Source: Lepiota brunneoincarnata
Taxonomy: Eukaryota; Basidiomycota; Agaricomycetes; Agaricales; Agaricaceae
Assembly (NCBI GenBank): GCA_023014365.1
Contig: JAEBUN010000032.1
Coordinates: 248,001 to 312,000 of the forward strand
DNA length: 64,000 nt
Reading direction: 5' to 3'
Made by a program: the position numbers and the translations under genes. Of the stretch, positions 32,901 to 44,596 are shown piece by piece. Every line of letters begins with the position of its first letter. Within the stretch, counting starts at the first letter, position 1. The notes under the pieces were generated by a model that was not told the DNA's origin, ran no database searches, and saw nothing but the letters and a program-made list of their open reading frames with translations.

Positions 32901-34795
32901 CACTACAGTAAACCGCTGGGTGGACTTCATTAGGTCGTTCCACTTCACTGCTAGTACACAAAGAAGGGAAGACCTTTGGACTGGATGGACTGTCCAGGCT
33001 GACGCTACTATCCTGGTGATGAGACAGCCTGTCGCTTCAACTGATGGATCTGAGGATGAGGGAGAGGAGTTTCGAACTGATCAAAGAAGATCCAGGGGCC
33101 ACAGATCCTTTACCCTTGGAAGCCTTCTGCGATGAGATCGACAGTCGCTCTGGCTTCAACCAGGGTCTGGCACATGATGTGTATGATTTTGAGTATGAGC
33201 TGGATCAAGCTTGGGAAGAGTACTTGGATGAACAACAGGCTAAGCTTAGGGTTATAGAAGACCCAGCCTGTCCAGAAAACCATCGACAAGTACTAAGCTT
33301 AATGACGGATGTCAGGCTAGTGCCAGATTTTGAAGAGGAAAAGTCGACCGAGATAGAGGAAACATATGATGAGTCAGTGCAGGACAGATACAGCGCGAAT
33401 ACAAGACAAAAGAATACCCAAAGTCAGGGAATACCTGAAAACAGGGGGCAATAGTGCAGCTGAAGGCTTGGATGAGCCGGATCTGTGTAAGCTTAAGCAT
33501 ATGGTGGAGCATTTCTTCTTGGGCAAAGAGGGGAGACTGTATAGGATGAGCCCTAGTGGTCAGCATCAGCTAGTAGTGGATAAGGAGCAACGTATGTATA
33601 TGTTGTGAGCCAGCCATGACTTCCTAGGACACAGGGGAATATACGCAACCTCTAAGCTTATAACTGCAGAGGTTCTGGTGGCTGGAAGTTGAAGGGGACG
33701 TAGCTTGGTATGTGCAATCGTGCCATCTATGCCAGCAACGGCAAAAGGTGATCATTGAGACGCCGCCAATAGTAATGCCCACGCCGTCGATATTCCAAGT
33801 GCTACATGTGGACACACTACATATGACGCCAAGTTCTAATGGGTGTAGTTATATTGTGCATGGAAGGTGTGAACTGTCATCCTGGATGGAGGCAAAAGCA
33901 TTGAGAAAAGAGAATGCCAGTTTGAGCGTGCAGTGGTTATTCGAAGGATATCATTTGCCGATGGGGCTGTATAGTGAAGATTGTCACAGACAATGGTTCT
34001 CCATTTAAGAAAGCTGTTCGGTGGCTGGATGAAAAATATGGGATAAAGGGAGTAACGATATCTCCTTACAATTCCAAGGCAAACGGGATTATTGAGCGAC
34101 CCCACTGGGATGTGCAACAAATGTTGTACAAAGCTACAGATGGAGACGTCAAAAAGTGGTATTGGCACCTACCACACGTTATGTGGGCAGATTGGATCAC
34201 CATTAGAAAAGAAATGGGGTGTTCCCCATACTTTTTGGTAACTGGAGCGCACCCGACACTACCTTTGGATGTCAAAGAGGCCACTTGGCTAGTGCAGCTA
34301 CCGAATAAGTACTTGACCACGGCCAAGTTGATAGGATATCGAGCTCAGGCTTTAGCAAAACATGTTCGGCATGTTGAGGAGATGCGTCAGCATGTTTCAG
34401 ACACTAAGCTTAACAAGGCTTGGGAGATGGAACGACAAGCAGCACATAAGATAAAAGATTATCAGCTTCAGCCTGGGAGATTTAGTATTAGTGATGAAAT
34501 ATGGTGATAGAGAGCTCAGCAGACAGGAAGATGAAACCCAGGTATCTAGGACCCATGGTGGTCATATCTAGATCAAAGGGAGGATCATATATCCTGGCAG
34601 AGTTGGACGGTTCTGTATGGCAGAATAAAGTGGCTGGCGTTCAGAGTAATTCCCTACTTAGCCAGAAAACATATGCCATTGCCGCTGGAGTTACAAGAGT
34701 TGATAGATCTGTCGCCAGAGGGACTGAAGACCCTGGAGGAGACTACTGAGGATGAGCCTAGTGACAGATGGGAGCCAGAAGAGTTGGGAGGATAG
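29917..34795 (+). pseudogene. pol: pol of gypsy copy 1, degenerate
   Basis: The region codes in pieces for protease, RT, RNase H and integrase. The protease site is lost by a one-base insertion after GATAGCAGG (about 30,640). RT includes EHTLWVEKPIPIPPAICDEV, SYRSRWFCVVKKDGKSLRLV and the active-site YIDD (about 32,120). RNase H begins VVAVDTSWRAVGYYIYQ (about 32,630). Integrase has the zinc-binding CHLCQQRQK (about 33,720), D in VTDNGSPFKKAV (about 33,980) and E in NGIIERPHWDVQQ. Stops include TGA at 30,235 where copy 3 has CGA. The stop is TAG at 34,793-34,795. Confidence 0.85.
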
Positions 34796-34871
34796 AAAAA
34801 ACCTGATATTGTGGACAGAACTATCTACTTATTGAAGGAAAACTATTATAGGGACTGTAAAAGCGTTAAGC

Positions 34872-36221
34872 TTAAGTGGGGGAGGGCTTGTTCAAGTTGG
34901 AAAGGTTGCACAAAAGACTTTTGAGATGGATACGCTCTTGAATAAGGAATTGGAACCTCTTTAAGTTAGCTTCAAGCGAGGGAATAGCCTCGATGAAGTC
35001 CTGGCTGAGCAAATTGAGGTCACATTTGACAGACCAAGCATCATCACTGCGAGATTCGGACTTGTACTTGTCGCGAGAGTGAGACAGGAGGTTTTGGAGT
35101 TCCTGGAGCAAATGAGCTGCCCAGAACAAGTGTCAGAACTGCTAAGCTTAGTGAACAGAAGTGAGAAATTGCCCACCGGATAAGCCTGCGAAGGTGCGCT
35201 CATCGGAAGCAGACTCAGTACAGGCGCACTTGGCAGTATTGGCGCTGGCTTTGGCTAGAACCTGTTCAGCCCGGACATAACAGCAGTGTTTAGTGTTCAT
35301 ATTGGGAACTTGACAATAGGGAAGAAGACGGATGGTGCCTTTAGATGATGAGGACTTTTTGACAGTCTCCTAAAGAGGGAGGAAGTCAGAATCAGTGGTT
35401 GGGGGGAGTGGAGCTGGTGCACCACGGCGGAAGTAGACAAACAACGCTTGCGATAAGGCAGAACTACATGAACCTCTTCAACGATAGCTTGAGAGACCTC
35501 CTCATCAACCATCATGTCCTGAAGGTGAGCAATTATCTCAGCCAATGTAATAGGTTGAGAAGCAGCTAGATTACCATGTCAGCACCAGTTGCTCGGGAGT
35601 TGGAGGCACTGTTCATACTCTCTGCAGGCTCAGTATCGGTGTCTACCACAACAGCAGCAGAGACAGGGGCCTTGCAACCCTTGTGAGGCTAAGCTTATAC
35701 ATGAGAAGACGATTAGAGCCAAAAGAATGCTAAGCTTACGCGTTTGGGGACAGCAGAGCCTTCGGCAATGTTAGAGGAAGGAGAGCCAGTCGTGGACGAT
35801 GGGTTCTGAGCCTCTTTGGTCTGGGTTTTGTGGGATTCTTCAGAGCGAACATGATTAATGCGGCTACAGCACTCAGAGAGCACCTTATAGATCGCGGGCA
35901 TCTCATAAGACAAATGGTAGTTGTTTTGGTAAATTTCGTAGAGCTTGCGAATATGGAAGATGTGGTCCTGGTTGACATGAAGCTTGATAGCCTCGTTATC
36001 CTCCTGATAACACTTCAATATAAGCAGACTAGAAATGATTGAGGAACGGCGAGAGAAGCATGGAAAGAATAGACATACCCCAGGGGCGTCAAATGCAAGG
36101 AGAGCCTTCTCGACGAGGGGATGAGTGACTTGACTGTTTTGCAGGCAGCTGAAGACTGACCTTTGGTATTGCTGATGAGATCGTCAAGCTCAACTTGAAG
36201 GTTGGGGATAGATGAAGCCAT
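34872..36221 (-). pseudogene. Antisense gene Y, copy 1 (broken)
   Basis: This is homologous to the intact gene at 57,240-58,586. It starts MASSIPNLQVELDDLISN (ATG at 36,221) about 50 bases after a TATA-like TTATATAAG (about 36,269). A frameshift follows within exon 1 (KGQSSAACKTVK where copy 3 has KGRLQRLQ). Later exons remain recognisable: HVNQDHIFHIRKLYEIYQNN (about 35,950) and DFIEAIPSLEANLKRFQFLI (about 34,990). It ends about 80 bases from the end of pol, tail to tail. Confidence 0.75.
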
Positions 36222-36910
36222 TTTCTTATGAAGAATGTCTGCTAGAATGAGGCATCGCTCCCTCACTTTTATATAAGAAAAGGCTGGGGGCAGTGATGAT
36301 GAATCATGACGAGGGGATGAAAAGCACCCTCCACCCTAAGCTTATGACCTAAGAGGCCTAGGAAACCTGTAATCTTGAGTAGCCAGCCTTCGACAGACTA
36401 GCTGAACCACGGTTGCCTTATTAGGTAACATGTTGCCAGGGTCTCGTGGTTATCAGTGTGCACAGGGATTCTGATGGAACAGTGAGGGCACCAATTTCAA
36501 TTTGGCTAGGGGGAGATGGGCCCCAAGTGGCACAAGTGGCGCTTCAGTTTTGTTTGACACAACCTTTTTTGCAGTGAACACCATGTACAGGCTGGTTCGG
36601 GTCCTGGGCTTGTAAGAAAACCAGAACGGATGACCAGGTCACTACGCGTTGCGGGTCATGGCACACTGAGATGTCAATAAACATCACTGATAGATCAGAG
36701 AGGCATATAATGAGTATATAAGTGACTGGCAACCTAAACTAGCTTAGGAGTCTCCCAGGAGGTCTTTAGCTTAGCTTTAGGAGATGACAAGAAAGTCAGA
36801 AACAGTTTAGCTTAACTCAGTAGGAGACAAGGAACAACAAGATGACTATTGGGATGTATATACATGACAAGATTATATACTACATCCAAGAAGTAAACTA
36901 GGTGCAGAGA

Positions 36911-38945
36911 TCACTCAAGGTCTTCTAGAACAGACTCCGGATCCTGAGTCATTGGGAAAGTGAGGAAGAGAAGCGATTTGAGCTCCTCAAATTCCTCATA
37001 TGTTGGGACCCCCAGAAAGTTGTTGGCGAACTCAAAGAACGCCCGGACATCTTCAAGGGAGTTGGCCATACCCATCTCTACAAAGGCCACGTCATTACCG
37101 TCCAAGGCAGTCCTGGTAGCTTGCATCTCCTGGACAAATTGGTAAACTACACGGCGGTGGTGAAACTGCCGAAGCCTCATAAGCGACATGGTTTGCCTCC
37201 AGGCTGACCAAGCTAGAGGACACAACACGCGCGAACGCAGGCCAGATCTAGAAAAATAAAGAGAATAAGAAAAGGGAAAAATAGTGAACAGAGAAACTTA
37301 CGGTATTCACTGGTCAGTGAGGATGTGACCAGGGTGTTCGCAACGCTGGCCGAAACCCGGGGATGGTCTGCGAAGGTACAAGGGTAGTTGTACAAGTTGC
37401 AGCTGTGACACTTCTTACCCTTGCCCAGAGGCTCGCACTCCAACTTACAAGCAGCGCAAGAAGGACACCAAGACCGAGGTGGCATGTACTGGAGCAGATG
37501 TCAAAGCTGTCAGTAAGGAACCACAAGAAAGCTTGGAGAACATACCGAAAGCTGGCTAGCTGCCAGCAGCCTAGGAAAGTCCTCACAAAAGAGTGGGACT
37601 GGGTGCTGGTATCCATGGTCCCAAATAATTTTGGCCTCAGAGCGCCGAATGCAAGCCTGGGGAACGTATTTCTTTGTCTGCATGTTGGAACTCTTCTTGG
37701 ACGAAAGGATGTGCTTTTGACGTGACGGGCCAGCATGAGGAGACTTTTGAGGGATCTCCTGAACCACCGGGCTAAGAGAACGAGAAGGGACAGGAGACGG
37801 TGAAGCCAAAAGCGAGTCTTGAAAAACGAACGCCTGGCTCCTGGGGAACGGGAGATGGCTCCAGGAGAAGTTCCAAATCTGGAGAAGGAGAAATCTCCAT
37901 GGCCCTTGAGGGAGGCTCGACTGGAATGCCAGCCAAGTGAGGTGGTGATGGTGTTGGGCACCTAGGCGAAGCCAGCACATGTTGCCCATCTAGAGACGAG
38001 GACCAGCTAAAGATTTTAAAGAGGTCGGCTTGAGAGACCTCAGGGACTGGAGAATGCGATGGCGAGTTTGAAGTCGCCAAGAACAGAGGTGTAGGGGGCG
38101 GCGTCGATGGTTTTGCCTTCTGTTTGCCTTTAAGGGCAGCTGGGATACACGCTAAAGCGGAAGTTAGCAGAAAGGACAAATATACCTTGTAAAAGACTAA
38201 GCTTATGCATTGAAACAGTCGAAGAGGCTACAGGAGAGGAGGGGCGGTTTGTTGAAGGGCCCGGCACCTCTGAACCTGATGCAATACCCAGGGGAGGGAG
38301 CACCAGCAAGCCTTCACCGTCAAGGGAGTGCAGAGAGACTGGCAAGAGGGGGCAGGAACATTAAACTTGACGAGGCCTCTGTGGACAATCCACCAGAGGG
38401 CCTGCCAACAGGGATACCTGACGAGGGTTCTGCGGAAAATCTGGCAGAGCGCTCATCAGTTGGATTGCACAACGACGTGATGGAAATCACGCATCTTGGC
38501 ACTGGAGCAGACAAGGGAGAGGCCGGCGGAGGAGTTGGTGTGCAAGGTGGAGAGTACAGTGGAGGAGGGGTCCTTGCCACACCCACCTGACAATTTCTGC
38601 AAGCTCCTCAAGCTCTTCACCCTCCTCTAGCTCTCCTAGTACGCGGTGCTGGTGGTTCCCATTGAGGTAGGAGGTTGCGACGTGCCGGGAGGCGAATAGT
38701 GAGACCTAAAAGTAGAGAAAACATAAGTAAAGACAATGAGCACAGGGGAAAACGCGACTTACGTTGCATGATCGAATGATGAAGGCGCGCCTTGGGAAGC
38801 CATTGAGGCATTGCTCAGCCCAGGGTAGCCTGAAAACAGTGTTAAGAAAACAGAGAAAACTGTAACTTGAACTCTACTTACTGGAAGAAGAGTCCCAGTC
38901 CTCCTCGTAGCGGGCACGTTTGCTGCTGCGCATGTTTCTGTCCAT
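36911..38945 (-). pseudogene. Antisense gene X, copy 1 (broken)
   Basis: This is homologous to the intact gene at 51,365-56,553 but without its two insertions, so it shows the ancestral intron-2 and exon-3 sequence. Exon 1 (ATG 38,945) begins MDRNMRSSKRARYEEDWDSS. The cysteine-cluster exon begins MPPRSWCPSCAACKLECEPL at 37,485. A TGA at 38,617-38,619 replaces the CGA of copy 3. The last exon ends FPMTQDPESVLEDLE at 36,911. It lies between pol and the polypurine tract. Confidence 0.8.
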
Positions 38946-39262
38946 TGTTGATAGAAGTGGGCATTGAAAAGTGAATTGAGAGCAGGATAGACAAGTGAGA
39001 AGTGAGTGGGAGAATGAAGGAGATGAAACGAAGACCTTGGGACATTTAAAAGACCCAATAACGAAGATAAAAATTTAAGCTATAGCAACAAGAAGTTGAT
39101 CTATACATTTGCACTTGGTGACATGACATCATTCCGAAATAAGCTTAGCGAAAGTGCGCTACCCTCGAAGCTGGTGAACGTTCTAGACCATAGAGCGCAT
39201 CAGAGAGACTCAGATACTGCGAATTTGAAGGAGATAATGACTGAGGACAGTCAGCAATTGGT

Positions 39263-39272
39263 TAGGGGGAGA
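39263..39272 (+). promoter_or_regulatory. Polypurine tract of gypsy copy 1
   Basis: TAGGGGGAGA lies directly before the 3' LTR (TGATACGCC) and would prime plus-strand DNA synthesis. The same tract, inverted, lies next to the LTR of copy 3 at 51,038. Confidence 0.85.
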
Positions 39273-40521
39273 TGATACGCCGATTTCACACCTATACATG
39301 AATTCCATACTCCGGAATGATTCTCTACATAGAATCATTGGCTATATCATTAAAGAACTCTATAGAGGATTGGTACTATATCCCATAGTAGCCAGTTTGA
39401 CCGAATTGAGGATACTCGAGCCTCGGACGTGTTCAAACCAGTTCATTATCACTAAGCTTAGTGAACCAAGCTATCAGAACGCTCTCCGGAGGGATTCAGG
39501 ACTCTACATAGCCTATCAAGTATACCCTGGTCGCATCAAGGGACCTTACGAGCAGTTTTCTGATGAACCCGAATGGGTTTGAACATAAAAGAATGTACCT
39601 AGCAGCTGTTGCAGGTGTATTACGTCTATAGTGAGTTCAATAATGACCGGACCATGGAACGGAATGTCCAACATTCGGGAGGCAATACCCGATGCCCAAA
39701 ACCCTAGAAATATCAAAGACTCCTAATTAACAAGTGCTTTGTGGGTCCCGGCACTTTGGCATACTGCTTAACTGAGATTAATTACAATGGATCAAGGGAT
39801 TGTCCATCTGCTATACATTCCAATCATAATTGATCCGGAAACTTAACGTGCTCGTGTGGACGCAGAATAATGCAGACAAGCACGGAACACATCTGGCTGG
39901 ATTGCCATTCATTAATCAGAGAAAAACCCATAACCCAGGGTGAGGTAGAAATGCTGCCAAACCTTCCAAAATGTTCTACAGTGCCTGTAACAATTAAGCT
40001 TATTGTTTTCTATTTCATATTTACTATCTCTCATATGTATCTAAACAATATAAATACGGTCGCACTTGTTCGTGGAGAAGCAAGAGGTCTCACCCCCACT
40101 TCCACACTGCAAGTCTGTGAGCCGTGATCAAGAACAGTTTCAGAGGGCTATTTAGTGTGTGTCGTTAAGTGTGATTTCTTCGGTCATCAACCAACCCAGA
40201 GACAGGACAGAGACAGAGACCAGAGTTCAGAGACCAGAGACCAGAGACCAGAGACCCCGCGCTTTGAATTGACAGGGATTGTCCTTTCATTGTTGCACCG
40301 TATGGCTAAGATAACTTCAACGGCTGTTTGTTAACCTCTAAAAACACTACTCTCTTGAATTTTGCTGTCAGAATGCATCCCCAGAACACCCTAAAAGACA
40401 AAACTGTTCATTATCTATCTCATTCCACTTGTATTAGCTTAAGCTTATCGAATTGCGGCTAAGCTTAGTGAAAACAAGCCCACTATCTATATTAAAACCT
40501 ACGAAATTTTCTACCTTTTCA
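39273..40521 (+). repeat. 3' LTR of gypsy copy 1
   Basis: 1,249 bases, from TGATACGCCGATTTCACACC to TTCTACCTTTTCA, with TAAGCTTA at about 39,452, 39,993, 40,439 and 40,461. It abuts a foreign integrase fragment at 40,522 instead of a sequence matching the left flank. Confidence 0.92.
39298..39582 (+). CDS. Conserved 94-residue ORF in LTR B
   Basis: The ATG lies 26 bases into the LTR. The frame begins MNSILRNDSLHRIIGYIIKE and ends YEQFSDEPEWV. The same frame is open over 73-104 codons in the other LTR-B copies (14,836, 25,105, 40,703, 51,012 minus, and 53,806 until a stop). Early stops at 25,324 and 54,022 are TGA at CGA positions. Whether it is translated is unknown; it lies in the presumed U3 region. 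Confidence 0.4.
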   Translation: MNSILRNDSLHRIIGYIIKELYRGLVLYPIVASLTELRILEPRTCSNQFIITKLSEPSYQNALRRDSGLYIAYQVYPGRIKGPYEQFSDEPEWV

Positions 40522-40675
40522 CCAGGTAACACTACACAGACTTCCACATCAAGTGGTCTTGGATTGGGGTCCTCAGTTCATTGTGTCATTCACCAGGGAA
40601 CTCTACCGCTTACTCAGAATCAAAAGTGCTTCCTCTACAGCATGACATCCCCAATCAGATGGGCAGACAGAGCGG
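40522..40675 (+). pseudogene. Chromovirus-type integrase fragment between two LTRs
   Basis: The 154 bases encode HRLPHQVVLDWGPQFIVSFT, then RELYRLLRIKSASSTA, a TGA, and HPQSDGQTER. This is the integrase core around the second Asp and the Glu (D...GQTE) of Tf1/chromovirus-type Ty3 elements. It differs clearly from the family-B integrase (NGIIER type). It is what remains of an older element that received family-B insertions on both sides. Confidence 0.85.
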
Positions 40676-41846
40676 TGATATGCCGATTTCACACCTATAC
40701 ATGAATTCCATACTCCAGAATGATTCTCTACATAGAATCATTGGCTATATCATTAAAGAACCCTATAGAGGATTGGTACTATGTCCTGTAGTAGCCAGTT
40801 TGACCAAACTGAGGATATTTGAGCCTCAGAAGTGTTCAAACCAGCTCATTATCACTAAGCATAGTGAACCAAGCTATCAGAACACTCTCCGGAGGGAGTC
40901 CGGACTCTACATAGCCTATCGAGTATACTCTGGTCGCATCCAGGGACCTTATGAGCAGTTTTCTGATGAACTCGGATTTGTTTGAACCCAAAAGAATGTA
41001 CATAGCAGCTGTTGCAGGTGTATCATGCCTATAGTGAGCCCAATAATGATGACTGGACCACGGAATGGAACATCCAACATTTGGGAGGCGACACCTGATG
41101 CCCAAAACCCTAGACATATCAAAGACTCATAATTAACAAGTGCTTCGTGGGTCCTGGCACCTCGGCATATTGCCAGACTGAGATTAATTACAACGGATCA
41201 AGGGATTGTCCATATGCCATACATTCCAATCATAATTGATCTGGAGGCTTAACATGCTCGTGTGGATGCAGAATAATGCAGACAAGCACGGAACACATCT
41301 GGCTAGATTGCCATTTGTCAATCAGAGAAAAATCCATAACCCAGGGCAAGGTAGAAACGCTGCCAAACCTTCCATCCACATGCAAGTCTGCAAGCCGTGA
41401 TTAAGAACAGTTTCAGAGGACTACTCAGTGTGCATCTGTTAAGTGTGATTTCTTCAGTTGTCGACCAACACAGAGACAGAGACAGAGAATAGAGTCCAGA
41501 GTTTAGAGTTCCAGAGTGCTAGAGACAGAGGCAGAGACAGAGAACAGAGTTCAGAGACCAGAGACCAGAGACTAGAGATCCTGTGCTTTGAATTGACAGG
41601 GATTGTCCTTTCACTGTTGCATTCGTATGGCTAAGATAACTTCAATGGCTGTTTGTTAACCTCTAAAAACCCTATTCTCTTGAATTTTGCTATCAGAACA
41701 CACCCCCAGAACACCCTAAAAAACGAAACTGTTCATTATCTATCTCATACTATTTGTATTAACTTAAGCTTATCAAATTTCAACTAAGCTTAGTGAGAAC
41801 AAGCCATTTATCTATATTAAACCCCACAAACGTTTCCACCTTTTCA
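40676..41846 (+). repeat. 5' LTR of gypsy copy 2, with internal deletion
   Basis: It starts TGATATGCCGATTTCACACC and ends TTTCCACCTTTTCA. It lacks about 175 bases (near 41,372) that other copies have between ACCTTCC and CCACATGCAAG, including one TAAGCTTA. The CAGAGA-rich tract is at about 41,470-41,575. Confidence 0.88.
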
Positions 41847-42518
41847 TCTGGAGCCCACTGCAAGGGGGGTTTTCAGTTGAATTTCACAAGACAAACACCA
41901 AAAGACTTGGACACTGGCCCACCTTTCACCTGTGAAGCAGAAAAAGGCTCAAGCAAAGACCATAAAGTCACCCAAAATGTCCTTTGAGAGCAGTCTCAGG
42001 AAGGTTGACCTCCCAAAACAGAGAACTACTCAGAATTCTAATCGTCCAGAAGGTTCTGAAGGCCTCATTCGCTGCTAGTACCTCTCAAAAGCAAAAAGAT
42101 CCTACTGGTTCTATAACTGCAAGCACAGCAAGCGGTTTAGCAGTTGCAGTATCGAGAGAAGTCACACCACTGATCTCTACTGCTCCTAGAATTACTATAA
42201 GGCTTCCAGCCTCAGCTTGCAACATAGCGCATATTCTGCACACTGAAAGCCAGGACGGTCAGACTGTTCCTATGCTAAGCTTAGCATTTACAAACCAAAA
42301 CTTGTTTCATACAAACCCCCCTGGTGCCTCTATGGTACCACAGATATCACAGTCAACTCCAACTGTACAGACAAACCAAACTATGCTATCTACAATGACA
42401 ACAGCTAGTAAAATGGGACATGAGCGTATGCCAATTCCCTTTAGCAATAATGCTCCCAGATGGGATGCATCAAAACCACAGACATTGAGAAATTATCTCT
42501 GGATGCTTGAACGGCTCA

Positions 42519-43215
42519 TGTTATGATCCGTGCTCCTTCTGTATCCGAGGATAACTGGAGACGGCCTTCAATCACTCTACAAGGTGTCCGAGACGGTTGG
42601 CCTTATAGAGCTTAGTGGATCGCGCTCAATGAGATAACGAGGGAAGACGCCAAGTTAAGGCAGAGAGGTAAACGACCGCTGTTAACAGATTAAAGCTTAG
42701 GGCTTTAATCTCTACTTGTACAGGCCTTATATACCTATGAGGTGCTATATACTCGTTATAGGTTACTTGGCTGTTCTTCTGGTCGTGCGCAGTCCTGACC
42801 ATGATGCACATCCTGGCTGATGGCATCCTAGCGTTATTTATATTACAATGAGTCAGTACTCTCGCTACTGCTGTGCGATGTTCCATCGCTTTCCTCTGAC
42901 TCATAATCTTCTTCTCCTGATTGTATCTCCATGGAGTCCTCTCCGTTCTCGCTCTCCATTCTCTCAGTGCTTCCATCCGTATCGGAGGTTGGATCGGTTG
43001 ATCCATGGTTATCTTCTTCGTCCTCGGGGTATTCCAATATATCCTCCAAGGTTATCTCCATTCCTGCTTCTCTCGCCAGGTCCTGCATGGCGGTGTAGTA
43101 TTCCCCTTCCTCGTCTTCATATTCTTGCGCCCGTAATTGGTCTGTAGTCTCCTGTACCCATCTTGTAAAGTCGAACAATAGTTCTTGTTCCTCTCGGTCT
43201 GGACTGTTCATAACA
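42519..43215 (-). mobile_element. Solo LTR, family A, in gag of gypsy copy 2
   Basis: A 697-base LTR with ends TGTTATGATCC and TTCATAACA is flanked by a perfect 5-base duplication GCTCA (42,514-42,518 and 43,216-43,220). The uninterrupted gag sequence is seen in copy 1 (about 28,590). It is nearly identical to the LTR at 12,438, which indicates recent activity. Confidence 0.95.
42843..43211 (-). CDS. Acidic LTR-A ORF, second copy
   Basis: 122 residues, starting MNSPDREEQELLFDFTRWVQ and differing from the copy at 12,763 by only a few residues (for example EDEEGEYYTAMQ). The ATG again lies at base 5 of the LTR. Function unknown. Confidence 0.5.
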   Translation of the reverse strand: MNSPDREEQELLFDFTRWVQETTDQLRAQEYEDEEGEYYTAMQDLAREAGMEITLEDILEYPEDEEDNHGSTDPTSDTDGSTERMESENGEDSMEIQSGEEDYESEESDGTSHSSSESTDSL

Positions 43216-44596
43216 GCTCATCACAATAACAAAGACAATGGACGATGCAGAAAGGATAAATTGGGCAGTGTCATATGTGGACCAGGATATCCATGAAGAG
43301 TGGATGAGTTTTGCGGAGTTCCTAGCAGGGAGCTGGGCAGGCTTCATAGAGAGATTACAGAAAGAATATCCTGAGACTGTGGCAGCTGAGCAGGGCTCAG
43401 TGCAATGCTTGAGGGAACTCTGCGCAGAGAGTAGAGGCATTGTGATGAATGAGGAGCATAAAGTCTTGGACTTCAAAAGGCAATTCATTCTCAGAAGCAG
43501 AGAAGTGCCTGAAGTTGCTGGCAGTAGTCTCGAACCAAGAGCTAGTCGAGTTATTTACGAGTGCACTGGACTCCATGTTCCAGGATGTACTCAATGCGAG
43601 ATTAGCAATCACTGGGGCACATAGAACTGCGAGCGAATGGGTTGGCACTGACTGCGAAGGATTTACACGAAGAGGACCCCTATGATTGGAGGATTGTCGT
43701 GGATAAAGCCATTGAAATTTTGATTGGCAAAACACTTATGCGATCCCTTCATCAGGATTCAAGGCCGGTGAACTTGGCATCGATGAGCCATCCACCTGTG
43801 ACATCCAGAACAGGGACTTATGACCCTGTAGTAAAGCAAGAGCTGCAAAGCTTAAAGCAGAAGTTTCAGGATGAAGTCTCACAGATGGCAGGCAGTCTCA
43901 CTGAGCTTAAGGACCTCATGAATATCCAGGGGCATACTTTAAAATCATACTTAGAGAGTTTGGCGAAGGACAGACATAATCATGCCGGTTATAATCACAC
44001 TCAGAGGAATACCGGAAGTGGGCTGGCAGGCTCACTTTCCGATCACAAGTGTTTCTACTGTTGGTTATTGGGGCATAGTTGGTTATTCTGCCTGGACATG
44101 GAGGTGGATAAACAAGTTGGCCAAATTAGAGTCAAAGGGAACAAAATATATATGGGAGACAGCTTGAGTATCCCTCGAGGAGAAGGGCCTATTAAAGAGA
44201 AAGTAGCGAAGTACTATGTGACAAAGGGACAACTCTTCATTCAGGTACCAGAACTGCCAGAGGTTGAGCCTGAGTTACTGCAAGTGCCAGCTGGCAGCAG
44301 TGTTTGCACAGAAAGCGTTCCTGAGGTCAGAAAACCAAAGGTTGCCAGCAGAAGAAGAAATCCGCTGTCTGAAGCAGTGCATGGAGATGTTGGAAACAGC
44401 TGCCATCCACACTGGGAGTGCCCCAAAGGTTAAGCTTATGACCAGAAAGGATGATAATGTCGAGATACAGTCTTTGGCCAAGCAATTGGCCCAGATACAG
44501 GCTAAGCTTAGTGGTTTGACAGATGGTACGCCCTTGGCAAGCCAGTATTTGGACACCAAGAGTGGCACAAAGACTTGGAACTTGGAGTTGGGTTTC

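Larger units (their letters stand above)
25080..40521 (+). mobile_element. Ty3/gypsy retrotransposon, family B, copy 1
   Basis: Layout: 5' LTR (25,080-26,314), primer-binding site, gag, pro-RT-RNaseH-IN, two antisense genes (minus strand, 34,872-38,945), polypurine tract (about 39,263-39,272) and 3' LTR (39,273-40,521). Length is 15.4 kb including a 1.6 kb Tc1/mariner insertion in gag. The two LTRs differ at roughly 5% of sites in the first 280 bases by my reading, mostly CG versus TG/CA. The flanks (TCAG left, CCAG right) are not a clean duplication and belong to different older elements. Coding frames contain several stops and frameshifts, so it is not autonomous. Confidence 0.9.

Noticed and set aside
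36960..37145. Plus-strand open frames across antisense gene X of copy 1.
   Set aside because: They are shadows of the minus-strand exons, and lack splice and start context of their own.
25080..40521. TCAG (left) and CCAG (right) as a target duplication of gypsy copy 1.
   Set aside because: They differ by one base and the sequences beyond them belong to two different older elements, so a simple insertion does not fit.
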